From the NCBI GenBank assembly GCA_001599755.1, contig BCHX01000002.1, positions 4,384,330-4,448,329 on the forward strand: DNA of 64,000 nt. Direction: 5' to 3'. Shown here in pieces: positions 1-12,951 of the stretch. The notes under the pieces were generated by a model that searched no databases, was not told where the DNA came from, and worked only from the letters and a program-made list of their open reading frames with translations. Each line of letters starts with the position of its first letter. The stretch's first letter is position 1. This stretch comes from Gliomastix tumulicola (Eukaryota; Ascomycota; Sordariomycetes; Hypocreales; Bionectriaceae). The position numbers were made by a program, and so were the translations under genes.

Positions 1-2
1 AG

Positions 3-83
3 TTGGACAGGGACGAGTTTGACGCGGCGACGGGGAGGATAGTGAAGCTGCGTGCCAAGCTCGCCGCTGCTCGTCGTTCATAG
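3..83 (+). CDS. 3' end of a truncated gene (C-terminal 26 codons)
   Basis: An open frame enters from the left edge of the window and stops with TAG at 81-83. The 26 residues are charged and helix-like (DRDEFDAATGRIVKLRAK, then an alanine/arginine-rich end). The other two forward frames close by about position 42, so this is the only frame that could be a gene tail. The family cannot be recognised from so little sequence. It would converge tail to tail with the NUDIX gene 57 bp away. Confidence 0.4.
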   Translation: MDRDEFDAATGRIVKLRAKLAAARRS

Positions 84-140
84 ACACACCATACATAAAT
101 ATGTACTTATGTAACTACATACAGTGAAAACCAAACCCCC

Positions 141-785
141 TCACGAACGCAGATCAAACCCCCGGAGGACTATCTCCCTCGCCACCAACGACGTGATACC
201 TATCTTCGTCCCATCCCGCCTCCTCCCCTGCTCGACTTCGTCCCTCGTCGCCCAGTAGAAATCCACATGCTCCTCGGGATCCAACCGCACCTCCGGAGGA
301 GGCACTTGGCCATTCTCCGGACGCCGCTGCACCTCGACCTCAAACGTGAACCGGCAGATTATCCGCTGCCCCGTCCGGTTCGTAAACACATCCGCGCTCC
401 CACCGTCTCGCTCCACGAGCCGGAGCACCCGCGTCGCCGTGAGCCCGGCCTCCTCGCGGAGCTCGCGCGCGCAGCCGAGCGGGATGCTGCCGTCCTCCGG
501 GTCGACGGCGCCGCCGGGCGGCTCCCAGCGGAGGGGCATGCTGTCGTGGTGCGCGCGCTGGAGCAGGAGGACTCTTGTCTCCGGGTCTGCTGCTGCTGCT
601 TCCTTTGTCTCGTCAGATGATGATGATGATGGTGATGGTCTGCCGGGGTGGAAGACGAGGGCGGCCGAGGCGATGCCATCGAAGTGTTTGTCGTTGTCCG
701 CGAGCCATGTCTTGTAGGGTTTGTTCCAGGGCTCAAGCTCGGGGGGGACGATGAGTGTAGACAGAGGGGTTTCAGTAGAGCTCAT
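141..785 (-). CDS. NUDIX hydrolase domain protein
   Basis: Intact 214-residue single-exon frame. The family hydrolyses nucleoside diphosphates linked to another moiety, using Mg2+ held by the Nudix box. That box is visible at about residues 91-115: GGAVDPE followed by RELREEAGL. The spacer between the first Glu and the REL segment is 9 residues rather than the textbook 7; I recall such longer boxes in fungal NUDIX proteins, but that is memory, not a search. A strand-rich stretch before the box (RVLLLQRA) and a WEPPGGAVD lead-in fit the fold. Residues 51-68 are a Ser/Ala-rich low-complexity insert. The substrate cannot be read from sequence. The start at 785 is the first ATG of the frame. No signal peptide is seen, so it is probably cytosolic. 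Confidence 0.85.
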   Translation of the reverse strand: MSSTETPLSTLIVPPELEPWNKPYKTWLADNDKHFDGIASAALVFHPGRPSPSSSSSDETKEAAAADPETRVLLLQRAHHDSMPLRWEPPGGAVDPEDGSIPLGCARELREEAGLTATRVLRLVERDGGSADVFTNRTGQRIICRFTFEVEVQRRPENGQVPPPEVRLDPEEHVDFYWATRDEVEQGRRRDGTKIGITSLVAREIVLRGFDLRS

Positions 786-1273
786 GACTGGGGGTTGCGA
801 TTGTTGGTTTGGCTTGGATAAGGGAGGGTATGTTGATGTGAGAACCGGAGAGGGGCGACCGCCGGTGTAGTTATTACTTAACTAACTGGATGGGTCCTTT
901 ACTTGGGTGTCTGCCTTGGGAATCCTCGCGAAGCTCAGCCACCAGGCTCCTCCCCCGTTGACTCACGCCTCACTCCACGCATGAACGATTTTCACGGATG
1001 AAACTCACAGCGACCGTCATCAAGTCACAAACACAGTTCATACAATAAATATTCATACACGTTTGCTTGCTCACGTTGCATATTCGCCCAAATGCCACCC
1101 CTGCCTGTCCTCCCCATTACAGACAAGACTAGATAGGTCTCAAAGACCAGATGTTTTCCTCCAAATAGGACTATGCTATGTCATCAACATTTTCTCAAAG
1201 CAGTAGAATGTCAATCGTAAAATCCGTATTCTCGTCAGAGTCCACAAATATGCCCATCGCGACAAAAACGAAC
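786..1273. other. Intergenic: NUDIX promoter and 3' region of the zinc-finger gene
   Basis: About 490 bp between two minus-strand genes. It should hold the 5' leader and promoter of the NUDIX gene and the 3' UTR of the zinc-finger regulator. The part nearer 1,020-1,260 is A/T-richer, as expected for a 3' UTR. I see no further gene, repeat or obvious TATA box. Confidence 0.6.
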
Positions 1274-4200
1274 TTAGTCCGCCTGCGAGACTGACTTCTC
1301 AGCCCGCGCCCGCGTGTGGTTGGCGTGCGTCTCCAGGCACTGCGCCTTGAGGTGCGTCACGGGGTACACGGCGCCCTTCTCGAGGCAGTATGCCGTGATG
1401 CGTAGCAGCCTCGTCGCGAAGCCGTTGTGGCCGTCCATGGACAGCACCTTGCCCGCCGCCTCGTCCTTGTTGATCTTGCTCTCGGCCGAGACCAGGATGT
1501 CCTCCACCCTCTTGAGGAGCTGGATGTCTTCATCCTCAAGAAGCATGATGGCCGGGACTTCGCGGTAGTTGACCTCGTCCTGTCCGAGGATGCCCAAGTA
1601 CCGTCCGACTCGATCCTGCACAGACGCGAGCCACTCGGCGAGGACCTGCGCACAGTCGAAAGCACACATCACCGACTGATGGGGCAGGTCGCGACCCGAG
1701 TAATCTGCAAACGTCACCCCGAGCTTGTCCGACATGGCAAGGGAGTCTGCAGCATACGAGGCAGCCTTGCGCAGATGCTTCTCACGTCGTGGTGTGACTC
1801 GGTGGCTCAGTTCGCTCAGGTCCGAGGTGTTGCCTGTAGAAGGGGCGTCATTCGATGATCCCTGAGTGGCAGGCGAGTCGGCCAAGACCGAACTGGACTT
1901 TCCGGACGAGTCGGTGACCATCGCATCGGGGTTCGGCGGAGACTTCTCAGCATGCTGAATGATCTCAGTGCCCTTGGACAGCTCCTCCGCCATGCCGTCC
2001 CAGTCCCTCTGCCAGAACATGTCCTTGGACCGCGAAAGGTTGACAAACAAGCGCACATATGCCAGATCAAGGAGCGGGACGGCGTCTGCCGACAGAGGGC
2101 CCAGCCCGAACGGGTTCGGCCGCTCGACGCTGTGATGAGGATTTCTGGCCCAGGCAGCCTGCCACGCCTTGAGAGCGGGCTCAATGTGCCTGTGCATCTT
2201 CTCCGTCTCCTCATTCGTCCAGATCTTGTTGTGGTGCCTCTGCCTCGTCTCCCAGATGTAGTTGTGCAGTGCGTTGATCAAGACAAGGCACCCAAACGTG
2301 CTGGGCTTCAGATCGCTGGTGGGGAGCTCCCCCTCATGAGGGAACCTGATCACCTTGCTCATGGCCAGCTGCTGCTGTCGCTCGTTGGTGCGGAGCAGCT
2401 CCCCGAGCGCATCATGGAACGTCATGCGATCTCGAGTAGCCGCTGCCACGCCGCCCTTGAGGGCAAAGACCTTGCTTGACTCGGCAGCGAAGAACTCCTC
2501 GTCGCACGGGAGGTCCAAGAAGATCTCCGAGTTGGTGAGCGCCGGAGTGAGATTGTACGCCGTCACCAGCAGGCTGGACATGATGAAGACGGCATAGAGC
2601 GTGCGCTTGCGCTCCTCCGTCGCCTTCCACTGCAGCCACTCAGAGTGCTCTTCGCGCTCCGACTTGATCGTCCACGAATCATCCGTCATTGTCGTGTCCT
2701 GCATAGTCGGTTTCAGCAGGTTGGCAGCCCCAGCCAGGCTTACCAGAGCAGCCGAGTGCGTCGAGGCGATGTCGCTTGCCGTCTTGTCGCCGCAGTTATG
2801 GCCATACACAACGTTGAGCAGCATCGCCTGGACCAGCCAGACGGGCGTGTGCACAGGCGAGTCCTCGGAGTCGTTCTGTGCATGGTTATCCAGGGTATGG
2901 AGCGTGCTCCGTCGAATGTCAGCTTTGCGCACGTCGGCCTTTCGGCGCTCTTCGAGATAGTACATAATCATCTTCTTGGCCATTTCGAACAGATCGCGAG
3001 AATGTTGATTGTTTTTCTCGTAGAGGGCGCCGAGCGCGGCCATGGAAAGAATAAGACAACCGCTACCGCCAACACCGTTGGTAACGCCGTTTTGGGCAGA
3101 ATGGGGGTCAAAAGAAAGAGTGGGAATATGGAGAAAGGGCATATGAGGATGCCAATAAGCAAGGAAGGCCCCAACGTATCGCTGAAGGTCCTGGACACTG
3201 GGCACTTTGCTCGCCTGGCCCGAGGTTGACTGGGATCCAGGGGATTGCGGGGACGTCTGCGAGGTGAAGGAGAATTTACGGCCTCCGAAGGGCGGGCATT
3301 GGGAGAGGGCGGTCACGATGGCAGTCCTGGTGGCATCTGTTATGGTTGTTACGGGCGACGCGCCTTGGTTCCCACCGTTGAGGGAGGACGGGGTTTCTGG
3401 GCCGGCGGTATAGCCAAACGTCTGGTTCATGCTGTGTGCGTTCAGCCCGGGCATCTTAGAGCTCATCGACGACGACGGAGGCGTGGAGAAGAAAGGGTAA
3501 GGGTCATTGGTCTTTTGAGAAGCTGAAGCTGGAGCTGGCTGAGGTGACAAGGGAGCCCCGTTAAGGAGATCCGGGAACACCGAACCATTTAGATCCATCG
3601 CGAACGGGTTCGTCATCTGAGGAGGGCCCATGACGGACGACTGCCACACGGCGCTCGTCCCGGTCGGGGCCTTGTTGTTTGACCCATCAAGCATAACATC
3701 GCTAATCCCGCTCTGGCTGGCCGTACTAAGCGCCGAGGGGCTCGACTCGTCCATGACTTGTTCGTTGAAGGACATCTGGTGCTCGAATCCAGTCAACCAG
3801 TCAAAGCTATCGTCCAGGGCCTGGCTCGACAAGCCATCCACCATGGAGCTGTAGGACGAGGTGTCCATGGCAAGAGACGGGGGAGAGTCACTGATATGGA
3901 GAGCGCTAGGGTTGATGGTGGACGAGGTCAGGTTCTGAGGGTACAGAAACTCGTCGAGATCAAAGTCCGGATTAAAGGCCATGGGTGGCGCGGTGCGTAG
4001 GCCAAGGTCGCCAAAGAAGTTGGAGTTTGACGTCTCCAGCTTAGGGAGACCGTGAGGAGTTCCCCTCTGGCCCATGGCAGCAGCCATGCCGCCAAACGTA
4101 TGATCAAAGCCGTGCAGAGGCAGCCCGATGAGGCTGGCGTGGCGGTTGTGGTGAGCCTGGGGGACCCTGCCACTGGAGGCCGCGACGGTGGCAGCCATCA

Positions 4201-5011
4201 TCTGCATGGCACTGCTTTGGTCCACGTGGCTGATGGTGTTAGCCCTAGGCCTCATGGACGTGGGCGCCGTGTTATTCGCCGCAGCAGCAGCATTGGCCAT
4301 GCTGTTCTTGCGAGCCCGGCTCTGAGCAGGCGCGCCGCTGGTCGACTCGCGACGGTTTCGTGGACGAGACGAGGGGGTCGCCGTTTGGTGCAGCTTCTGC
4401 TGGTGTCGCAGGAGCAGGTCGCGTCGGGCGAAGCATCTTGAGCACTCGGGACACTCAAAGGGTTTCTCCTTTGTGTGAGAGCGCTCGTGGCGCTTGAGGT
4501 GTTCCAGTCGAGCAAAGGAGCGCTGGCAGGTCTGACAAACGTGAGGGCGGGGCTTATCGGTCTTGGGAGGAGGAAAGTTGGCGGCCGCCTTGGCAGCGGT
4601 AGCGGTATTAACAGTAATGGAAGTGGCTGGAGAATATGTGAGCAAACAGGTAGTCATGGTGAGTAAATGGACGAAATATTCAGAAATTGTTTATTTTATT
4701 TTTCGTCGTCTGATTTCACTCCCTTATTTCGTTGCAACGAGCAGCGTGATGGCGGGGCAGGGCAGTGTTGGTGCAGCGCTGCAAACAGGAGCTGGAGGGG
4801 CAATTTGAGACACCGAGGCACTGCCAAGGCTGCCGCGCCGCAGAGCAGCTTGGTGGGGTGAAGAGTGCAGTGGGATGGAAACAAGTGCAGGAGGGTGCGA
4901 CTCACCAGATTCAACAGGCGCTGCGCTGGAATTGCCTGCATTGGGAGAAATATTGGCTGTCATGGTAGCGGAAGAGCGCGAGACCCTGACACCAGAGTCG
5001 TTCATAACCAT
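1274..5011 (-). CDS. C2H2 zinc-finger transcription factor with fungal-specific TF domain (Adr1/AmdX type)
   Basis: Two exons, 5011-4906 and 4626-1274, give about 1,152 residues. The 279-nt intron has a GTGAGT donor at 4905 and a CCAG acceptor at 4627, and joins in phase (G|CC, Ala) to read ...APVES-ATSITVNTAT... Two adjacent C2H2 fingers lie near residues 66-115 (CQTCQ...RHERSH, then CPECS...RHQQKLH), with the ARLEHLKRH and ARRDLLLRH recognition helices typical of yeast Adr1 and Aspergillus AmdX. After a long Ser/Pro/Asn-rich linker, a fungal-specific transcription-factor domain starts around residue 510 (AFLAYWHPHMPFLHIP). Role: nuclear DNA-binding regulator; Adr1-type factors control alternative carbon, lipid or nitrogen use, but targets here are unknown. 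In-frame ATGs at 5011, 5005 and 4963 are all possible starts; 4963 has the best context (CTACCATGA). A frame starting at 4657 would lie inside the intron and is not the real start. Confidence 0.85.
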
Positions 5012-8000
5012 GATTTCGGAGGGTTGCGCTCAACGCTAGATCCGAGTAATATGACAAGTCGTGACAGGTAACAACGTGCGGCCGTTGACGAGGTCGGGCA
5101 GGATAAATGCTGGGAGCTCAACGGGCGTGACGGCGGGTTGAGCAGGCAGATGAACAATGATTCGTATGGCGGTCGTGGGGCTGAAGCCGCTGAATCATAA
5201 AACGTATGCTGTGGTAATAGGAGCACGGTGGGTTGGACGGGCCTCAGTCAGTCAAGACGAGGCTGGGTGGTGGCAATTGCTGGGGATGACGATGCGGCGG
5301 CAGCAAAGCATAGAACGTATACAGTTGAGCTGTTGAATGTAGAAGCGATCACTTCACTCAATCAGTGGCGGGCGGAATGAATGACGGGACGAGAGAATGA
5401 AGTGAAGGCTTGGTGATGCAGGAAGAAGGAGAGGGAAGACGCAGCTACGGGACGCTGACGAGGAATTGGGGGAGCAAAGGGTACTTCAGTACTTGAGGGT
5501 GCGGACGTGCCTTCCCTACCAGCACCCTGCTCGTAGTCCCTGCTACATGCGCTGCTAGCAGGGGGCTCACTGGGACTCTCTGGAGGCAAGCACCAGGGCA
5601 AGGTTTGCCGCTGCCAGGCAAGGATGGCGAATTTAGGGCCACGCTTGTGAGGTAGCGGTACATTCACCTCCCTACGAGTAAGGCAGCCCGCTGGCGGACA
5701 GGCCTGCCAGGAGACCCACCGTGTGGCACACACACACAGTGCGCCGGAAAGTACATCGGAAACCCAGCAGACCCTGGCCGGCGGGCCTTTGTTCGCGCTG
5801 GCTGTGCAAGGTAAGGTACTTTCTGTCGCTGCTACTTCGAGTTGCTTGGCTCGACTCACTAAGCCGCGCTGGGCTAAGCCGCTGCGCAGCGTGAGCACGG
5901 TACCTGTACCTGTACGTGTGTGAAGCCCCCCCTGTTATTTCGTGCAGCATGGAACTGGTCAGTCTGCTGCCCAGCTGCATATCGTGCAAGGAAGCATGGA
6001 ACCCGGTAAAAACAGCCAGCAGCTCACTCTCAGACTCGTGTCGAGGCGATGATCACGCTTCCTAGGCTATCCCGCCGCGTCAAGATCGCAAAGCCAAGGC
6101 TGGTGGCGAGCGATAAACGGCCGAACGAGTGAATAACGAGTCCACGGCGAACGGGGCGCCAGCTCAGCTCCATGGCGTCAACTGGGCCAAATGCTTATCG
6201 GTTGGGCTGCTAGTCGCAACGCTCCTTGACTTCACGTTCTTGATGAACGGCATGTAATACGACGTTGAGCAGCAGTAGCAGAAGCAGGGCGTATCCGGCT
6301 GTTACATGGGCTGGCCTGCGTCGGCCCAGGCCCGACCGAAGCTCATGAGTAAGATATTGCCAATGAAAATCTGCAACCTGCTATTGACCGTCGTGCCATG
6401 GCATGAAAAACCCTGCATAAGGATTCCCACCTTCTTACAGGTCGGTGCAGAGCATACGTACGTACGTCCTGCTGAAGTCCCGTCTGTATTGGCTGCATGC
6501 AGATTGCTTGGAGGACAGACCAGGGTCTGGGCTACTGTAAACTCGCCATTCTGACCATCCGCCCCAGGGTGTAAGAGATACAGGATCCGGGCCTCTGCCG
6601 GTCACCGGTGTGAGGATTAGGACCCTTCACTCTTCCACCCTGCTCTTCGAGACTATCTGCTCTCAGACATCATGTCGTGTAGGCTAAGTAGACAGCCACC
6701 CGTCCAGACCGAGCTACAGCGTTGGACCTGCAAGGACTAAGGAATCGAGGATCCGGTACAGTGCTATTTTTACACGGCGACGTGAGGAACGCCAGATACC
6801 TTATCCAACAGCTTGACGCTCGGAACGGTCCACGGAAGAGGCCTGCATTCCAAAGGTATGGCAACATTTCCACCCACAGATGTATCGAGTACATGTTTCT
6901 GAGATCAAGATGTGACAAGTATTACGACGAACTGCCTTCTGATAACGAACATGGCCAGCTGTGCTTGTGGATACCACATATTGCCCGAATGAATATGGCC
7001 TGATAGAGAGCTTCATGATATCGCTCAGGACGGCGGATAGAAGCCGAGCCTTCTTTAATTTGTTTTTTCTGCTCTGCTCGATCCATCCTCAGCCAAGGTC
7101 CCCGGCGCTTGGTAGGACGATTCCGAGCTCGTTCTACTGGCTCGGGGCATCCCGACATCCCCTAGTACGCCATCCAAGCGCCCATTATTGCCTTGCAAGT
7201 GCCAACCGTAGTTATATTGCTTGGTAAGAGCTTGTCAAGACCAAAGATCTTGCCGGCGGGTACATGAGAAATGTACACCCTGGCCGCGCCGTGAAGATCT
7301 GCCCCCAAGGATACAAGCTCGCGCACAGATGACCTATAATAAGTTGATGCATCCATTATCTGATGGCCAACGCATCCATTGCATCGCGTCACATTGCACC
7401 TCGAGCGATTGTTACATGCGCCAAAACAGCTTACCTATCCCGAGGCGAGAATCACCCTCCCCCAAGCGCACGGTGGAGAGGCCGACTGCACTGACCAGAG
7501 GCTAGAATTTTCTCAGTCTCGTCTTGATGCAAGTGATGTTCCCTCAACATTTCTCCTGCATTAGCAGTGGCGCCTGTTGCATCTGTCTCGAGGGCGAAGG
7601 TGGGACAATGTAAATTATTAGTAAAGAGGTGGCCAGCCAAGCTCTCTCGGAAGCTGGTGTCGCCTCGCCATGAGTCTTAAGATTGGAGCTGTTGGACATG
7701 GATGGGAAATGCGACTCTGCGAGGAGAAGACGGCCCTATCAGCTTGGCTGCGGTTTCAACTGCCGGGGTTGAGGCATGCACTCCAAACAGGCAATGGTGC
7801 CCTAGCCAACATTGAGCCACACACACACACACAGCAGCAGGCCGGAGAACACATGACTGCTCGTCCTCGATGCAGCAAGATGCGTCGACTCCAACTCGAT
7901 CAAGAGATCATCCCCTGGGAGGCTCGAAAGGGGATAAGGGCTGGCGAGGGCGGCGGGCACATACCATTGGTTCCGGAGGGTGGTGCCACCTCATGTCGTA

Positions 8001-10741
8001 GCGACGGCTTCCTGCGGATGAAACCCAACTCAATTCGCTGGCATCCAAGCGTCGTTCTCGCCCGTATCCGTAACATGACATCTTCAGCGGCCGGAGAGGA
8101 CAGGACAGTCCACCGAGTGCATGCACGAAAGCTTTTTGATAAGTGGGTAGCAGGCAGCTCATTGCTGCACTGAGCCAAGTAGCAGCAGCAGTGGCTCGGC
8201 ACAGCCGGTCGTTGTTCGGGTCGATCAGCGGGTTGCCTCTGCTATGAGTCGATGGTTCTGATTTGAAAATACGGCAGAGAGAAAGAAAAAAAAACATGGG
8301 ATTGGAGAGGCTTGCTTGGTGTTGAGGCTCTGAAGCGCGAGACGCAGCATTCGCATTCAAACGAGGGGCACTGAGCTGGACCTCGGAAGCTGGTCTCGCA
8401 AACGCCAAAGTCCCCATCAATCGCGGGGACTGTGCATAGAAAATAATTCGTACTGTGTCGTGCCGATTGCAGGAAGGCGCGTTCTGCGACCTGCGACCTG
8501 CGCCTGCCCTGGTCTGGCTGCCTTGCAGGTGGCACCCAAGACTTGGAACCCATCAGACCACACACACAACCCACCAATTGGCCGCCCACTGGGGAAAACG
8601 AGCATCAACTCTCACAGACACACAAACCACACCTCCCACACAGCAACTGCAGTTCTCCATCGCCGTCGTTCGCCCCCAGTCGGACCCAGCAGCAGTGGGC
8701 AGCGAACGGCTAAAAAGAGGCAGGATGGAAATCCACCCCGGCAGGCCACAGGAAATGAGCCCGTCAACGAATCGTATTCATCCGTCTCAGATCGTACTTT
8801 TTGGCAGCCCAGCTTCTGGAACGTTTAGCGCCAGCAGGCTCCACGCTTGCGGGTGGACCGCCGACGGACTGGGCAAGGCAACATCAGGTGCTCTTCGTTC
8901 TCTGCCCACCAGGCTTTTGAGCCGTCGTGGAGCTTGTTTCATGATGCTCACCGCCAGATGCTCAGTACGAGGGCGACGGCATTGTCCGCTGGTGCTTGCT
9001 CGAGCTTGCTGTTGTCCGACATCTCACCATTGTCGAGCAAGACGGCCTCCAGCTCAGGAGCTCTCTCGACGTAGCATCGCAGCATGCACCCATGGACATG
9101 TACGTGCATGTACGAGTACATGGCTCCCTGCTGGCCTGTCCGCGAAAAAGCAACCAGACGTGGGTTGGTGAGCATGAAGGTGGGGCGGCGGGTCCACCTC
9201 CAACTTTCCCAGAGCCGGGGGTTGTCATTGGCCAATTTCAGGGACTGGTCACAGGACCTCTTTGCCACGCCGATTTGTCCGACCAGAGACTCCGAAAGCG
9301 TGGAACCTTGCCGACCCGTCGTCGTGTCGCTGGTCGCTGATGGCGGGCGCTGCCCGTCGCTCTACTGGTTGCCTTTCATCACTGTTATCTAGGCTATCTA
9401 GCCGTGATCCTGGCACACTTGTCTTGAGACACGGCACGGACTGTCAATCCTAGCCGATATGGTACCCTCCATCACGATGCTTGGAGGTGGTTGAGCCCAC
9501 ATATTGGGCACTAAACCGCGATGTAACTTGTCCATGCACTGTCCACCTGGAACGTCTTGGGTCGGATGTACGAAAATCCGTATGTCAGGTCCGTCATGGC
9601 CTTCTGGAAGCCATATACCGGATGCGGCATTACCGCCAATGGTCAACGGAGTATGGTACATGTTCTGGCTGTTTCGTTATCAGGATACGAAATGGATGAG
9701 CTTCAGTCACCAGGCAGTGGAATGGCTCCAAACGTGGGAGCTCGCAGCCGGTCAGAGTTTCTTGATGCATGGCGAGCATTCACAGGTACCTTTTACTCCG
9801 GGGCGTAGTATTCTCGGAGCTTTGTCCCAAACGCCGCGACAAATCGCATACCTGCCGAGGATCTGACCAGTGTAGCGTCTTGCAATCGTCACTCTGCGCT
9901 CCACCACCATCACGACCAGGCAGTTCATCATTGGTCCAAAGTTGAGCATGTCGTCGTCCTTGATTGGTCATGGTCGATATTGCGGCCGTCCAACGATGAA
10001 ATAGCGTGCCACATCAAGTGATAGGAGATTGCGAACTTATCCACCCAACCACCTCCGTGCCGCATTGACATGATCGGGCTGTGCTCTCATGGAGCTCTTA
10101 TCCCGCTTGAAGCGCGCCGGTGACCGGCACGGAGAGCATTCGTCGGGTCCCTACAAGTCCCTGGCTGGCATATTGTCCGTTCCGGAACTGGTACAACAGG
10201 CGACTCTTCCTCATCAGCTGGTAGTACTGCTTGTTTCACGGACGCCAACGGCTCGATACACGAACAGCACCTGAGAAGGCAACGCCTTTCAAGATCACGC
10301 CTGGAGTTTGCGCGCGCACGCTTCGCTTCCTTGATTCCGAGCGAGCGTGCTCAATGATACACTTGGTAGGGTCAGGTGCAGGAATCCTCGACCAGGGCCC
10401 GCAATGATGCAGAGCTAGAGCAGGTGTCCTGCAGCCTCCTTGAACAGGCCTGTCAATTTCATTCGCCCAGACATGCACGACCACAGACCATGGCTTGGAC
10501 TGTGCATACACAGTCCCCGAGCTGGATGAAATGACGCACTGTACGTGGTCAGCCTATGAGTCACTGGAGATGTTGACCATTGCGATCCTTCAGTTCTCTG
10601 CAGAATTTTCTTAGACTTACAGCAGGCTCAATGCGGCATATGCGTTCATGATGCTGATCACTGTGACCAGGCTCCACGCATTTGTCCGAAGAACTTTTTC
10701 TTTCTCCCGTGATTTTCTGCCGACGCTTTCGAGAGAAATGG

Positions 10742-10757
10742 CACACACACACACACA
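10742..10757. repeat. (CA)8 microsatellite
   Basis: Perfect CA dinucleotide run in non-coding DNA, directly readable. Confidence 0.9.
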
Positions 10758-12864
10758 GACGATCCTAGATGAGTTGTCTGGGTTGGCTACCACCCAATAC
10801 CACCCTGGAGCCAATACAGACCCCTGAACCCAAGCCAGGTCTAGGAACCATGAGTCGAGACTTGCAAGAGCCGGCCACACCCTTTATCTGCACCCACACA
10901 AGTTTTGCCATAGATGGCTGGGATGTGCCCATCCTCAGAGTCAGCGAAAATGCGCCACAGCAACACCGAAAAGGGATCTTTTGGGCTGGTCTGAAATGTA
11001 GCGTCCATGATGGTGGAAACTAGGAAGCAAGATTCCTCCTCGGGGTGAGGCCGCCCGAGCCTCTTCATGCCAGGGATTAGCTCCACGCCTCGAACGGCGC
11101 ATCGTCCTTGTTATGGGTGCCCTGCGTTATAGGCGAGAAGTCATGACCCAGCAGCTGGCCCTGCCGATGAGCCAGCCAGACACCAATGAAGCCAAGCTCG
11201 GCCGCCCACCTGAGGCCTGTTGGCTCGCAACGGAAGCTGCTGGGGTTCCTGGACCAGTTGGCGCACGCACCACCACCACTAAAACCCCCCAGTTCTTCCC
11301 CAGATTCTCGACAAGCTTCGTCCGGACCTACGGAGTTGGTGCACAGTGATTGGCGCGCTGACGTCGGCCTCCGAGTGTGAGTGTCCTCCCCAATGCTACA
11401 GTGTACTGTCAGCACGGCCAATGTGCACCACACTTAATCGTATTTTGGTGGCCTCCCTGGAGTGGTACTCGCGGCATCTTGGGTGGGTTATCGTCTTCGG
11501 GATTGAGTGCTGGGGCTCATCCTTTGGGACAGATCGAGGCCGCCTGAAGCCCTGAAGATGAATGCCATCCGAAGGCAAGTATCGCTGTTCACTCGCCCAT
11601 TTGGGCTTATAAATCGCTTACGGGGAGTTCGCATTGTTAGAAAATGCCGAGTGGTAGGGACCAGACTAAAATACGAGTTGGAGGGCGAGTTCTCCATGAC
11701 AAACGAACTGGACCCCTAAACCCTGACGCCATGAACCGTTGGTCGGGGGCCTGAAGGATCACGTCCCTACAGTGTGTGTGGTCGAGAGAACCGACTAACA
11801 ATTTAGCCGGAAGAGCTACCCCAAATGTGCTGTTGAGGCGTCATTGCCACATGGAGAGAACGTTCAGAGACGTGAGAGGCAAGCCGCCAGTGACATATCA
11901 TACCCATCTGTGGTCGCCACCCACGGCAATTGGCGAGCGATGCTCTAAAGAATGTTCTTCACCTGTGTAGGTGCGGCGATCGGGAAAGATTTGCCCATGA
12001 TGCCATAGGAACGGGCTGGGGATCGTCGTGGCAAGTCGACGCGAGCTGCATGCGTAGCGAGGCGAGCTAGTGATGGGCGAGCTGTTCTCAGAACAGAGTG
12101 GTCGGAACTCCAACGGACCCGGCACCGAGGATATCTCAGCCATGATGCTTCTAATGATGCAAAGGCCGTAGCTTTCGGGTGCGCAGGCGAGTGTGATTCC
12201 CTGGAGAGTAACCACTTCATGGTCATGGGCGACTTGAGGAGAGAGCCTCGGCAAAGTGCCATCTCGATGAGGGGAGCAACAGGGTAAGGTATGAGAGCGA
12301 TGTGTAGGAGTGTCACAGGGGTCGCCGTATTATGCATGCCTAGAGTAGAACTTGCACAGAGGTGCCCAAATCCAGCCACCGGCTTGCACATGCATGGAGC
12401 TAGTCGCTTCTGACGGAGCAAGACCCGGACACCCAAGTCAGTCCGAAGGGATGTCCATCACTCGTCAACTGACAGATGATGTGTAGGAAAGAAGGGAAAA
12501 CAGCAGAAGAATGAATAGAACAGGAATATGGTGATGGCAATGGCGAATTCGTCCAGGGTAAATTTCCAGGGTAAATTATTGAAATCGATCCAGCCAGCTA
12601 CATGCATTTCACGATTCTATTGGTGATCCATCAGCTTCGCTTTGCCTGTAGCGGAAACTCCGCCTAGTTCATCTTGGAGCTGAGCTGTCAAACGCACCAA
12701 ACCTGAGGCCAATGTCGTGATGCCTGACTCTTCGTCACGTTACGGTTAACTTGTGCATGCGCATCGGCTTTCTGCATCTCGTTTTACGGCCAATGCGCAT
12801 TGATCACGACGGAAGGACGGGTACAGGTTCCTGCCAAGTAAAGTTCAACACGACAGAATCGGCG

Positions 12865-12873
12865 TATATATAA
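12865..12873 (+). promoter_or_regulatory. TATA box of the DUF1349 gene
   Basis: TATATATAA, 79 bp upstream of the ATG at 12952. This places a transcription start near 12,895-12,905, followed by a short leader that ends in a good start context (CATCACAATGG). A clear TATA box suggests an inducible rather than housekeeping promoter; that is an inference. Confidence 0.55.
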
Positions 12874-12951
12874 GAAGCGGGGGATAGCTTCATCGCCGGA
12901 TCAAAGTCAGAGTATTACTCAAGCAACAGCTTCCATCTACACTTCATCACA

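Larger units (their letters stand above)
5012..12951. other. Long gene-poor tract (about 7.9 kb)
   Basis: No frame here shows a recognisable domain or a coding-like third-position bias over a long run. The first roughly 1 kb should hold the promoter and leader of the zinc-finger gene; it contains the G-rich word AGGGGGCT at 5560. A (CA)8 run lies at 10742-10757. Short peptides at 10841-11433 (minus) look faintly protein-like but are frame-broken and unrecognised. The last 90 bp are the promoter of the DUF1349 gene. The tract could hold decayed genes or unannotated non-coding RNA; nothing specific can be supported. Confidence 0.5.

Noticed and set aside
5362..5898. 178-codon minus-strand frame upstream of the zinc-finger gene
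   Set aside because: No coding bias or domain; more likely promoter or leader of the zinc-finger gene.
10841..11433. Two overlapping minus-strand frames with faintly protein-like peptides (for example LGFIGVWLAHRQGQLLGHDF)
   Set aside because: No family recognised, frames shift into each other, and no intron resolves this. At most a decayed gene; mentioned only as part of the gene-poor tract.
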